From IMG/VR virus record IMGVR_UViG_3300043786_000195, positions 1 to 22,883 of that record: a stretch of 22,883 bases of DNA; one strand, written 5' to 3'. The stretch comes from a virus. A program made the translations under genes and the position numbers. Each line of letters opens with the position of its first letter. Position 1 is the first letter of the stretch. Under the pieces are notes generated by a model. The model ran no database searches, had not been told where the DNA came from, and saw only the letters and a list, made by a program, of their open reading frames with translations. Below, one piece after another: positions 7,685 to 15,500 of the stretch.

Positions 7685-7824
7685 TTGCCCCCCTTAGTTA
7701 CTTCTTTAGTCTTAGGGTCAAGGCGGACCTTTTCCGACCCGTCCTTACGTAGAATAACAATTAAACCGTCCCGCATAATTGATTTATTCCAACCGTCGTG
7801 ACGCTTGCGTTGACCCGATGACAT
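7681..7824 (-). CDS. Short basic protein, 47 aa
   Basis: This short frame fills the otherwise empty 140 bases between two cassette genes exactly. Its ATG at 7824 overlaps the upstream stop by one base (TAATG), and its TGA overlaps the next ATG as ATGA. It encodes 47 residues: MSSGQRKRHDGWNKSIMRDG, then LIVILRKDGSEKVRLDPKT and a KEVTKGGK tail. The centre looks like a short beta hairpin (GLIVILRKDGSEKVRL), and the ends are basic. The precise overlaps are the main evidence that it is real. I know no function for it. Confidence 0.75.
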   Translation of the reverse strand: MSSGQRKRHDGWNKSIMRDGLIVILRKDGSEKVRLDPKTKEVTKGGK

Positions 7825-8042
7825 TATTTAATTCGCTTGCCTTTTGAGTCATAGCGTCTACCTCTAACTACGGCTCCAACAAGTTGCCCAAATTGCTTAT
7901 CTTCCATTTGGCGAAGAACATTTGCACGAGCATCAGTTCCTGGACCAGAGGTGTTACGCATTTCGCTTGTGGCACGGTATGCCTGAATAGATTCATTAAT
8001 CTCTTTGGCAACGTTTTGAAAGTAATTTGGTTTTTTAGCCAT
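7824..8042 (-). CDS. Small basic phage protein, 72 aa
   Basis: The 72-residue protein opens MAKKPNYFQNVAKEINESIQ, continues with AYRATSEMRNTSGPGTDARA, and ends with RQMEDKQFGQLVGAVVRGRR before a YDSKGKRIK tail. It is predicted mostly helical and moderately basic. The motif ARANVLRQMEDKQFGQLVGA looks strongly constrained, so it is probably more than a charge carrier. It starts two bases after the stop of the 39-residue gene and overlaps the 47-residue gene by one base. Function unknown; a virion or DNA-associated role is inferred from the neighbours. Confidence 0.78.
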   Translation of the reverse strand: MAKKPNYFQNVAKEINESIQAYRATSEMRNTSGPGTDARANVLRQMEDKQFGQLVGAVVRGRRYDSKGKRIK

Positions 8043-8043
8043 A

Positions 8044-8163
8044 TTACTTCTTCTTACCCATTTTCTTCATAACCATTTTCTTGGCTGACTTCTTGGCTGC
8101 TTTCTTAGCCATAGCCTTACCTTTTGCTGTGTATGGGAATTTCTTTCCGTCTACGTTTGGCAT
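8044..8163 (-). CDS. Very lysine-rich 39-residue protein
   Basis: The ATG at 8163 overlaps the previous stop by one base (TAATG), and the TAA at 8046-8044 is followed one base later by the next ATG, so the frame fits its slot exactly. It encodes 39 residues: MPNVDGKKFPYTAKGKAMAK followed by KAAKKSAKKMVMKKMGKKK. Fifteen of the 39 residues (38 percent) are lysine, with a single acidic residue. The AKKxAKK pattern resembles histone H1-type tails and bacterial Lys/Ala-rich DNA-binding tails. The N-terminal MPNVDGKKFPYTAKG is a motif I have seen in other environmental phages. DNA condensation in the capsid is a plausible role, unproven. Confidence 0.78.
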   Translation of the reverse strand: MPNVDGKKFPYTAKGKAMAKKAAKKSAKKMVMKKMGKKK

Positions 8164-8471
8164 TATATTTGTCCTATCTCTTTCATTATGGTTGCGGCTT
8201 TTGGAGTTATATCTTTAGTCTTAGGCATAGTGTCCGCATCATACGCTTTACCTAATACTTCTGAAGCCCTATGCGCTTCTTGTACGTGACGCATAGTTGT
8301 TCCTGCTGGTTGTATTCCTTGTGCTCTTGCATCTCTATAGGCCTGTAATTCAGATGTCCATTTCTTATCTGAAATATCTCTCTTAGCATCTCCAGAGTTC
8401 ATCTGAAGCCCTAAACCTTTACATCCAAAACATCCATCAATTGCAACTGGATGATGTTCCCAGTGTTTCAT
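8163..8471 (-). CDS. Conserved phage protein with His/Cys cluster, 102 aa
   Basis: The N-terminus, MKHWEHHPVAIDGCFGCKGL, puts His3, His6, His7, Cys14 and Cys17 close together, which could form a small metal site. The rest is helical and charged, with DISDKKWTSELQAYRDARAQ, GTTMRHVQEAHRASEVLG, and a C-terminal AATIMKEIGQI. I recognise the pattern as a small phage family placed near the capsid gene, without a known function. A Shine-Dalgarno-like GGGG lies just before the ATG. It could be a head completion, scaffolding or regulatory protein; the sequence does not decide. Confidence 0.75.
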   Translation of the reverse strand: MKHWEHHPVAIDGCFGCKGLGLQMNSGDAKRDISDKKWTSELQAYRDARAQGIQPAGTTMRHVQEAHRASEVLGKAYDADTMPKTKDITPKAATIMKEIGQI

Positions 8472-8479
8472 ATATCCCC

Positions 8480-8749
8480 TTATACTGCTGTAAAGTTTGC
8501 TTCTGTTACTCCTACGCCACCAGCAATTAGTGCTGCTTTAGTAGCATCGTTAACTATATGATTATGTCCACCAACATAGAACTCTTGGTAATCATCTATT
8601 GCCTCATCAAGAACATAGCGAACTCTTGAATATACTCCGCCACTCTTAGCAATACTGATACCTCTATCTAGTTTATAGAAGTAAAATAATCTATGTTTAC
8701 CTGCTGGTCCTTCTCGGACTGTAGGTGTTTTAAAAACATAATCTGCCAT
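8480..8749 (-). CDS. Small conserved protein after the capsid gene, 89 aa
   Basis: The start is the ATG at 8749, with AAGGAG four bases upstream. A longer in-frame TTG at 8809 would read through the hairpin after the capsid gene and has no ribosome site. The 89 residues begin MADYVFKTPTVREGPAGKHR and have a beta-rich middle (RLFYFYKLDRGISIAKSGG, YSRVRYVLDEAIDDYQEFYV). They end AGGVGVTEANFTAV. Small beta proteins in this position are often head decoration or head-tail completion proteins, but I see no diagnostic motif. Confidence 0.75.
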   Translation of the reverse strand: MADYVFKTPTVREGPAGKHRLFYFYKLDRGISIAKSGGVYSRVRYVLDEAIDDYQEFYVGGHNHIVNDATKAALIAGGVGVTEANFTAV

Positions 8750-8775
8750 TGTTCTCCTTAATGAACTTACTGTAA

Positions 8776-8795
8776 GGCTAGAGTTTCCCCTAGCC
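8776..8795 (-). other. Hairpin in capsid 3' gap
   Basis: A perfect six-base-pair stem (GGCTAG with CTAGCC) closes an eight-base loop, 15 bases past the capsid stop. There is no T-run after it on the minus strand, so it is not a standard intrinsic terminator. It may slow polymerase, stabilise the capsid message or mark a processing site. Confidence 0.45.
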
Positions 8796-8809
8796 CTACC
8801 GTCAATCAA

Positions 8810-9763
8810 CTAAGCGATTGAAGAACCTGATTCGATTCTGTATAGTGCCTCTTCACGGTAGCGTGCAAAGCCAAGTACGCCGTACCAACCCATTGGGCGG
8901 TGACGCATTAACTTGTCAACTACTGGTCCGATAACTACGTGTGGCTCTTCTGCTACGGCCTCGGCCAATGCTTGCTGTCCAGCAAGAATTGTACGATAAA
9001 CACGTGCAGATGAAGAACCGTCAGTAGCATTGTACAGACGTGCAGACTCTACGAAGTATGCACCTTCGTAAGTTCCGATTTCTCCTGCCCAGATACGGTC
9101 TTGTGCAGAGCCGTATTGGTTAGGAAGCAACCATCCTGCTGAACCTGTCTCAGCACGAAGGTCGTGTGAAACTTCTGGGTGAATACCACACCAGTATAGG
9201 CTACCCTTGCGAGCAATAGACTTGTTAGCACGTAATTTTGCTACTGCCTTGCGTAGGTTTGCAGATGAAAGTGTAGCAGCAGCAGTAACTGTTGCTGTTG
9301 AAGTTGCAGTTGAACCTGAGTAGATTACGTTTGAACCGCCACGCAATGTTGTCATTGCGATAGAGTCAATAGAATCTGCAAGGTTGAATGCAATAATGTT
9401 TGCGATTGCTGGGTCTACATCAGCAAGGCTGAATAGTTCCAACGCACGTGTTACCAACACTGAGTTACCATACTCGTTAAGAGTAATAGTTACAGAGGTT
9501 GGTGTGGACATTGCTACTGCATCTGGGTCAGCATCCTCAGTGAGGGCTGTAGTTGCAGCAGATAGGTCAACATAACGTTGTAGAACAACTGTTGAACCAG
9601 GGATTGCTTGGCGTGCTGGACGCTTGTCTGCAACTGAACGAATTAATGGCTCAGAGCGAAGAGCGAATTCAAGAAGACGGTCATACGCCTTCTGTACTAA
9701 ACCAGCAGAACCAGCGGTTCCTCCTAATGAGGACGAACCTGTTGATACGTAGGCGTTAGCCAT
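8810..9763 (-). CDS. Major capsid protein, N4-gp56-like (HK97 fold), 317 aa
   Basis: The 317-residue protein has the features of the N4 gp56-type major capsid family. An N-terminal arm is followed by QKAYDRLLEFALRSEPLIRS, an IPGSTVVLQRYVDLSAATTA strand pair, and TEDADPDAVAMSTPTSVTIT leading into LNEYGNSVLVTRALELFSLA. A long spine helix lies in AIANIIAFNLADSIDSIAMT, and a C-terminal peripheral domain contains GSLYWCGIHPEVSHDLRA. It has the best ribosome site in the window (GGAGGT, five bases before the ATG), as expected for the most abundant virion protein. The scaffold lies immediately upstream, and a hairpin follows the stop. No long N-terminal delta domain is seen, which fits a separate scaffold. 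Confidence 0.88.
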   Translation of the reverse strand: MANAYVSTGSSSLGGTAGSAGLVQKAYDRLLEFALRSEPLIRSVADKRPARQAIPGSTVVLQRYVDLSAATTALTEDADPDAVAMSTPTSVTITLNEYGNSVLVTRALELFSLADVDPAIANIIAFNLADSIDSIAMTTLRGGSNVIYSGSTATSTATVTAAATLSSANLRKAVAKLRANKSIARKGSLYWCGIHPEVSHDLRAETGSAGWLLPNQYGSAQDRIWAGEIGTYEGAYFVESARLYNATDGSSSARVYRTILAGQQALAEAVAEEPHVVIGPVVDKLMRHRPMGWYGVLGFARYREEALYRIESGSSIA

Positions 9764-9768
9764 GTTTC

Positions 9769-9774
9769 ACCTCC
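9769..9774 (-). promoter_or_regulatory. Strong ribosome binding site of the capsid gene
   Basis: GGAGGT lies five bases before the capsid ATG. It is among the strongest matches to the 16S rRNA tail in the window, and it fixes the start. Confidence 0.8.
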
Positions 9775-9795
9775 AGGGTGATTAATAACGGAATT

Positions 9796-10272
9796 TTATT
9801 GTGAGCGGAGTACATCCAATAATGCATCCATCGAATCTGCATTATCAATGCGAAGATTTAAATCTTCTGCTCGGTCTGGGGTCATAGCGTTAGACGTTAG
9901 AACATCCTGTTGACGCAATGCGGCACGGTCTTGTTCTGATGCTTTAGGCTCCTCTTTAGTAACTGTTAGTCCAAATAAGTCTGCGTTATCATCGAGCCAG
10001 TTATTAACTGACTCCTCGTTAACATCATCCAAATCCTTAAGAACTAATCTTGCTGCTTTAAGGTTGACGCCCTTCTTTTCTAGGACTTCTTTTACTGTAC
10101 GCTCACGCTGCACCTTGGATAATCCCTCAAGTTGCTCAGTGAGTTCCTTGATACGCTTCTCATCGTTACGCTTGGCTTTTCGCAATTTTTTAAGTAAATC
10201 GCTTCCATCCATTTGCGTATCGGTGTCGGTATCTTGGTCGTCTTCGTCTTCATCCCAGTAGTTGTTGCTCAT
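9796..10272 (-). CDS. Capsid scaffolding protein, 158 aa
   Basis: I start at the ATG at 10272, with AAGGG eight bases upstream; the in-frame GTG three codons earlier lies within that site. The N-terminal 24 residues are extremely acidic (YWDEDEDDQDTDTDTQMDG). A charged coiled coil follows at about residues 24-58 (LLKKLRKAKRNDEKRIKELT, then EQLEGLSKVQRERTVKEVL), then a helical C-terminal half with DDVNEESVNNWLDDNADLFG. Small size, acidity, a coiled coil and a position directly before the capsid gene are the standard marks of a phage scaffold. The scaffold is normally removed during maturation, and the threonine protease encoded upstream is a candidate to do that. Confidence 0.82.
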   Translation of the reverse strand: MSNNYWDEDEDDQDTDTDTQMDGSDLLKKLRKAKRNDEKRIKELTEQLEGLSKVQRERTVKEVLEKKGVNLKAARLVLKDLDDVNEESVNNWLDDNADLFGLTVTKEEPKASEQDRAALRQQDVLTSNAMTPDRAEDLNLRIDNADSMDALLDVLRSQ

Positions 10273-10303
10273 AGCAACCACCCTTCTATTCGTTTGGTTA
10301 GTC

Positions 10304-10387
10304 GCAAGCCTCAGATTCTGGTCGGGGAACCAGGCTGGCTCTTGCTATCGGTCTAGTACGCTATGTGAGGCCGATGGATTCACATAG
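10304..10387 (-). other. Structured gap before the scaffold gene
   Basis: This lies in the 127 non-coding bases between the 419-residue gene and the scaffold ATG. An eight-base-pair stem pairs 10361-10368 with 10380-10387 (CTATGTGA with TCACATAG) around an 11-base loop. A second, nested element pairs 10304-10310 with 10337-10345 imperfectly and contains an inner five-base-pair stem (10318-10322 with 10329-10333). A third possible pairing (10347-10351 with 10371-10375) would compete with the first. I see no clear promoter hexamers and no T-run. It may be a regulatory leader, a processing site or a partial terminator that sets capsid-gene expression apart from the genes before it. Confidence 0.5.
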
Positions 10388-10399
10388 GATTCTATTTGT

Positions 10400-11659
10400 T
10401 TAAATCATACCTCTGGCTTGAGAAGCAAATGACCTACTGCCTGCTGTTCCAGGACGTTTAGCAAATCTTGCTTCTTCACGTAATTCTAAATCTGCTAATT
10501 TTTGAAGTTCTGCTGCGTTCTGGTCAAATATTGCAGAGAATGCTTGTTCTTGACCGTAGGCTTTTCCTGGTTCAATTCCAGTTTCCATAGACGTTAATTT
10601 TTGCGCAGTTGGAAGAATTGTTGCTGCTCTTCCAAATTGAGGTTTAGAAGTTCCATATCTTACGCCTTTAGCAAGTAACTCACTTGCTGCTTCTTCACCA
10701 ACAGTCAACCCTTGGCTTTGGGCTGCTGCCATAATTCCATACCTATTAACTTCTCGTTCTAATTCTTCTGCACCCTTAGTGCCAAGCAATAGTGCTTTTG
10801 CAAGCATTGGTTCTGTCGCAAATGGCATTTTTGTTTTAACCATATTTTTCCAGTCTTCTGGAGCAAGTCTAATAGCATCATAAACATCTGTAATAATCTT
10901 AGTTGTTGCTGCTACTGATTTTCCAGTACCCATAACTTCATTTAAAAATGATTCTGTAGCCAACTCACCTAAATTTGTAGAACGAAATACTTCAGCAAGA
11001 CCTTCTTGGGACTTTACATATTCAGCAAGTGTAGGGACATCAATCATTTCACCAGCAGCACGACGGTCTGCGAGTTTAAATATTCCACTAAAACGATTAG
11101 TAAATTCAGGAATAAGTTTATTTTCCCTAGCATCATATAACGCTAAATTAATAGCGTCTGATATGCTTGAACCACTTTTATAGTATTTAGAAACTAATTT
11201 GTAAAGTTCTTTTACGTATGGCTTAGATGCCTCTGCGCTACCCATTAATAATTTTAAAGAACTAACAAACGCTTCTTCTGCTAAATTTATTATTGCTTCA
11301 TCTTTTGGCGTTGGCGCTACTGGCACTACTGGCACTATTGGCGTTATTGTTGGCGCCTTTGGTTTTGCGACATTAGTGTTTGGGTCATAGTCATAACCAA
11401 GGGTTTCATATTGAGTTGTAACTTGCTCCGTTAATTTGTCGGTAGAAGCAAAAGCCTTTTCAAATGCCGCTCTAACCTTAGGGTCTTTAATTTCAGATAA
11501 CTGTGAACGCATTCCCTCGTAAGTAGGTTTAGATGTATCAGCGACTGGATTGGTAATGTTTCTTACGACATCAACTGGACTTGGTTGGGCATTTAATGCT
11601 GCAAGTTGACGCTCTAGGTCAGCGGCTAATCTATCTGCTTCTGTTTTTTTTCTGGCCAT
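10400..11659 (-). CDS. Putative internal virion protein, helical, 419 aa
   Basis: This 419-residue protein starts directly after the upstream stop, with no gap. The N-terminus is charged and coiled (EADRLAADLERQLAALNAQP). It is followed by a Pro/Val linker (PTITPIVPVVPVAPTPKDEA near residue 110) and then about 280 mostly helical residues, ending with GTAGSRSFASQARGMI. No enzyme motif is visible. It forms a set with the 1684- and 295-residue proteins encoded just before it. Podoviruses often carry two or three large helical proteins that are packaged in the head and ejected with DNA, and I infer that role here. Alternatives are a tape-measure-like or neck protein. Confidence 0.6.
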   Translation of the reverse strand: MARKKTEADRLAADLERQLAALNAQPSPVDVVRNITNPVADTSKPTYEGMRSQLSEIKDPKVRAAFEKAFASTDKLTEQVTTQYETLGYDYDPNTNVAKPKAPTITPIVPVVPVAPTPKDEAIINLAEEAFVSSLKLLMGSAEASKPYVKELYKLVSKYYKSGSSISDAINLALYDARENKLIPEFTNRFSGIFKLADRRAAGEMIDVPTLAEYVKSQEGLAEVFRSTNLGELATESFLNEVMGTGKSVAATTKIITDVYDAIRLAPEDWKNMVKTKMPFATEPMLAKALLLGTKGAEELEREVNRYGIMAAAQSQGLTVGEEAASELLAKGVRYGTSKPQFGRAATILPTAQKLTSMETGIEPGKAYGQEQAFSAIFDQNAAELQKLADLELREEARFAKRPGTAGSRSFASQARGMI

Positions 11660-12547
11660 TTATATACCAAACCCCATTGCTCTCGCAAGTTGATTTCCAG
11701 CGGTTCGAGCAGCCGTAATATACTTTGTACTTTTATCTGCGTTTGGATGCACTGCTGCTTTCATTCTAGCCTCCGCTATAGTTGCTGGCGATGCTTTGCC
11801 AATTGTTCCGTCTGGACGAATTAAACTATCAATAAATGGGTCATTTAAATCTAGTGAGTCGGCTTCCACTTCCCACTCTTCTGCTATTGCTTTTAGTATT
11901 GGATTATTTAAACTGCGTGTTGTTGCACCAGGAGTATTTTTAAATCTTTCCCCATACTGAGGATATTCTGCGGCAGCCAATCTTCCTAGTTCGGTTATGT
12001 AATCATCTTTAGTCATTTTACCGCTAGCAATTTTTTTGGCTGCTTCACGTATTTCTATATCAGACACAGTACTTAGATTAAAGTCTCTAGCAATTTTACG
12101 GGCCTCAGTTAAAGCATCTAATGCCTTAGCACCCAAAGTCTTTTCATCCGCAAAATTTACCTTGGTCCATAGATAATCTGTAGTAAAATCTTTTGGTTGA
12201 AAAAAACTTGGTGAAGTAGTTTTAATAATATTTTTAATATCTTCAGCAGTGTCGCCAGGTTTTGTTTGGCTTCTTACTGTTTGAACTACTGTTTCAAGTT
12301 GCTTGTTAGCCTCTTTGTTATATTTCTGAACAAAATCAGATAAGTCTTCTTTTGACAATTTACCAGTAAACTGGATATCGGTCATAATAGCATCAAGAAG
12401 TTGCTTGGCGCCAGCCTCAGTAAGTTTGATGGCATCTTTGGCAATAGTAGTGCCATCTGCTCCACCAGTTGTAGCCATTATACGTGATAGTACAGCATTT
12501 GCCAATGCTTCAACTTGTTCTGGCGTCATTGTTTTGTCTGGCGTCAT
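11660..12547 (-). CDS. Putative internal virion protein, helical, 295 aa
   Basis: The 295 residues are nearly all helical, with an Ala/Lys/Glu-rich N-terminal half (TPEQVEALANAVLSRIMATT, then LSKEDLSDFVQKYNKEANKQ). A more conserved-looking C-terminal half holds DDYITELGRLAAAEYPQYGE and ends KYITAARTAGNQLARAMGF. The ATG overlaps the stop of the giant gene as TAATG, with AAGGA nine to ten bases upstream. The first 11 codons contain a near-perfect duplication of the start (ATGACGCCAGA repeated 18 bases apart); the second ATG lacks a ribosome site. No catalytic motif is seen. I group it with its two neighbours as a probable internal or ejection protein. Confidence 0.6.
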   Translation of the reverse strand: MTPDKTMTPEQVEALANAVLSRIMATTGGADGTTIAKDAIKLTEAGAKQLLDAIMTDIQFTGKLSKEDLSDFVQKYNKEANKQLETVVQTVRSQTKPGDTAEDIKNIIKTTSPSFFQPKDFTTDYLWTKVNFADEKTLGAKALDALTEARKIARDFNLSTVSDIEIREAAKKIASGKMTKDDYITELGRLAAAEYPQYGERFKNTPGATTRSLNNPILKAIAEEWEVEADSLDLNDPFIDSLIRPDGTIGKASPATIAEARMKAAVHPNADKSTKYITAARTAGNQLARAMGFGI

Positions 12548-15500
12548 TATTTTGCTTCCTTTAATGTATCTTCGGAAAAGTTTCTAACTATTAATTCTTT
12601 TAATTTGGGATGCCATGTTTCTGAAAATCTATCTATTAACTCATTGTAGGCATCAATAGTTTTTGCTTTTCTAGGGTCTCTTTCTGGCAATTTAGAATAA
12701 AAACTACTAAATGTATTTCTCATTACCGTAAAGGTTTTTACATCTTCCCAAAGTTTAGTTTTACCATATTGCTCCATGAATTTTTCATCGGAAACAATAT
12801 CGTTTAAACCATTAGCATACTTAAAGGCTCTGTCTTCAAAGCCACCTTTGCTCCATCGCTTCCACCAATCTTCACTAATTTTTCTTAGTTCGGTATTGGC
12901 AAATTCTTTAAGAACTGCCTTTAACTCAGGATGAGAGCGCAAAGACTTTCCATCTGCGTCTTGTGCTTTTTGCTCTAACCCATCTACCATGTAATTATAT
13001 CCAGCCCAAGCACGATTCATCATTCTGCGGCGTTCTTGTTCTTTTGGCGTAATCATGTAAGAATTTAATGGGCTACCATCTGGCAGTTTAGTCTTTGGGT
13101 CTCTTAAAATGTTATAGACGGTAAGATTAAAGTTTTCTTTAGTATCTATGTCTAGGCTAAGCAACCCAATTAATTCTGGGTCGTTTTGCGCTAATTTAAC
13201 TGCAAGGTCGGTATTATCTTTAAATACCCTATTGTAAGATTCAACATTTGGCTGTATGTACGCTTCTGGGCTAGAACCTTTAAAAGTAATTCTATCCAAT
13301 GGGAACTTAACACCCAAACGCTCATTCATTTCCCTACCAGCAAGTTTTTTAGCATCTTGTTCGCTATAAGTTGTAAACTGTCTAGTAATTGGGTCGATTA
13401 TACCAGTTCTATACTTGTTGACCAACATATCAAATAGGTCATCATATATAACCATAGGGTTTGTATCAACCTTGGCTGGTATACCAAAAATGTTAGCAAA
13501 TGACCAACTGGCTTTTAATCCAAATTGCTCTCTAGTAATTTTATTAATTTCATCCATGCCAGGATATTTTTGAATTCCTAATTCACTTAATGTCATATAA
13601 TAATTATGAACATCTGTCCATGAATCAAGAAAATCTCTTTTGCCTTCAGGACCTTCAACATAATTTTTAAAGTCGCCTAACCATCTAGGTTCAAAGGCTT
13701 TAAAAAAACTAGTTTGCGGGCCATACGGAAACACTATATCGTAATTAGAACCTAAATATTGTTTAAGTGAATCTTCAACCGTTGGGTAGTTTTTGTAAAC
13801 TTCTGCAACAGTAACACTTGTGAAAAGAGAAGGAGTTGGATAGTTGAGTAAGAATCCAATAGCCCTTGCATTTAATCTAATACCCTTGCCACCAAAAAAT
13901 CCCATTTCTTTTGATAATGGAACAACTAAGTGAGTAGCCTTTAATGGGTCATCTACTGGCGCACCGTACTTATCCACACCAAAGGACGTAAATGCCGCTT
14001 GGTAGTTATACAAAAATTGAGATACTCTTTCTGGATTGTCTAGTGCAAATTTACCGTATCTGTAAAAAGCATTTAAAGATGCAGTCGGGAAAGCAGTTGC
14101 TAGACGTGCAGCATATAAAGGTTTACTCTGTCTGCGAATTGTATAAAATACTTTTTCGTTTTGCTCTAATGCTTCTCTTGAGGCAGCGGAGCGCAAGTCG
14201 TTTATTTTTTCTATATCGACTGTTCCGTCTTTTTTAAGGAAATTAAAGCCTTGATTTTCTAATTCAGTTACTCTGCGTTGAATATTTTGAACAAAGAATT
14301 TATTACCAGAAGCCCAACGAATTGGATTTTCTGGTGCAGTTAACTTTGAAAATATCGCAGATGCAGATTTATCAAGCCATCTTTCAAGTCTTCCTAAATC
14401 CCTTACTCCTAATTCAGATGCTGTATGAACATCAAAATCAAGTGGGTGTATGGGACTTAAATTTCTTAAGTCTTTAGAAAGGATTTTTTGAAGTTGAACT
14501 GAATCTACCTCACCAGCCAACGCAGCAAGTCTTGCTTCTTTGTCAGGCAAAAATCTATTTACTAATGCAACTTTGTCTGCAACTATGTTAGGAATATCTG
14601 CTTTGCTTACTGGACCAAATTGCTCAAAGTACCCAATGTTTTTATTGCCCCATTCGATTAATTCTTTTTCTGGGACATCAGCAAGTATCTGGTCTATTAA
14701 CTTATCGCCTCTTAAAGAACGATTTGTAAAGTATGCTAGTTCTTCAAAATATATTGGGTCATTTACATAGGTTACAGTAGAGGAACCTCTTCTAGTAATC
14801 ATTCCTTGGCGAATGCCAGTGGTTAACTCTCCTAAATATGTTGAGGTAACAGTTCTAGCATTTCCAAATTCTTGTTTCATTGCAAGACCAAATTGATTTG
14901 GGGAAAGCAAAGTTTCTGTAGGAACGTATTCGTTGTTTACAAAAATATAATCATCTTTTTTACCATAGAAACGTTCTTTATATTTGCTGCCTTTTTCGTA
15001 TACTAAGGCTTGACTGTATTTAGCCTCTCCTAAGTTCTCAAGAATGTCTTCAATTTTTTTATACTGTAAAGCAATTTCTTTATTTGCTTGAAGTATTTCT
15101 TTAGAATCAGGGGCTAGGGTTGCTATTGCTCCCTTGGCTTTAGTAATTGCGTTTTTAGCAGCAAAAACCTCACCAGAATATTTTCCCTTTGTATCAATTT
15201 CGTTTTCTAAAAATTTAATTCTTCTTTCCAAACCTGGAATAGTTGGAACCTGTCCAGTTAATTTTCCAAATGGACGAACAGCAGCCCTAAGTTCTAATTC
15301 TATATCATCAACAAGTTTGCTTGCGGCGGTAAGTTCATCAACAACTTTAGCCTGATTATCCCTAATTGCCTTTGGAGATGGTTTAATTGTTCCTTTGCCT
15401 AAAAATACATCAAGTTCTGCTGTCAAATTATTTAAGTTAGTAACCGCTGTATCTAGTTGGTCGGTCAGGCCTTCTACGGTTTTGTTAACTGCAGTTATTT

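Noticed and set aside
8776-8795. Intrinsic terminator after the capsid gene
   Set aside because: Six base pairs without a following T-run, and co-directional genes continue directly after it.
8750-8809. N-terminal extension of the gene after the capsid from a TTG at 8809
   Set aside because: It would translate the hairpin and has no ribosome site, while ATG 8749 has AAGGAG at good spacing.
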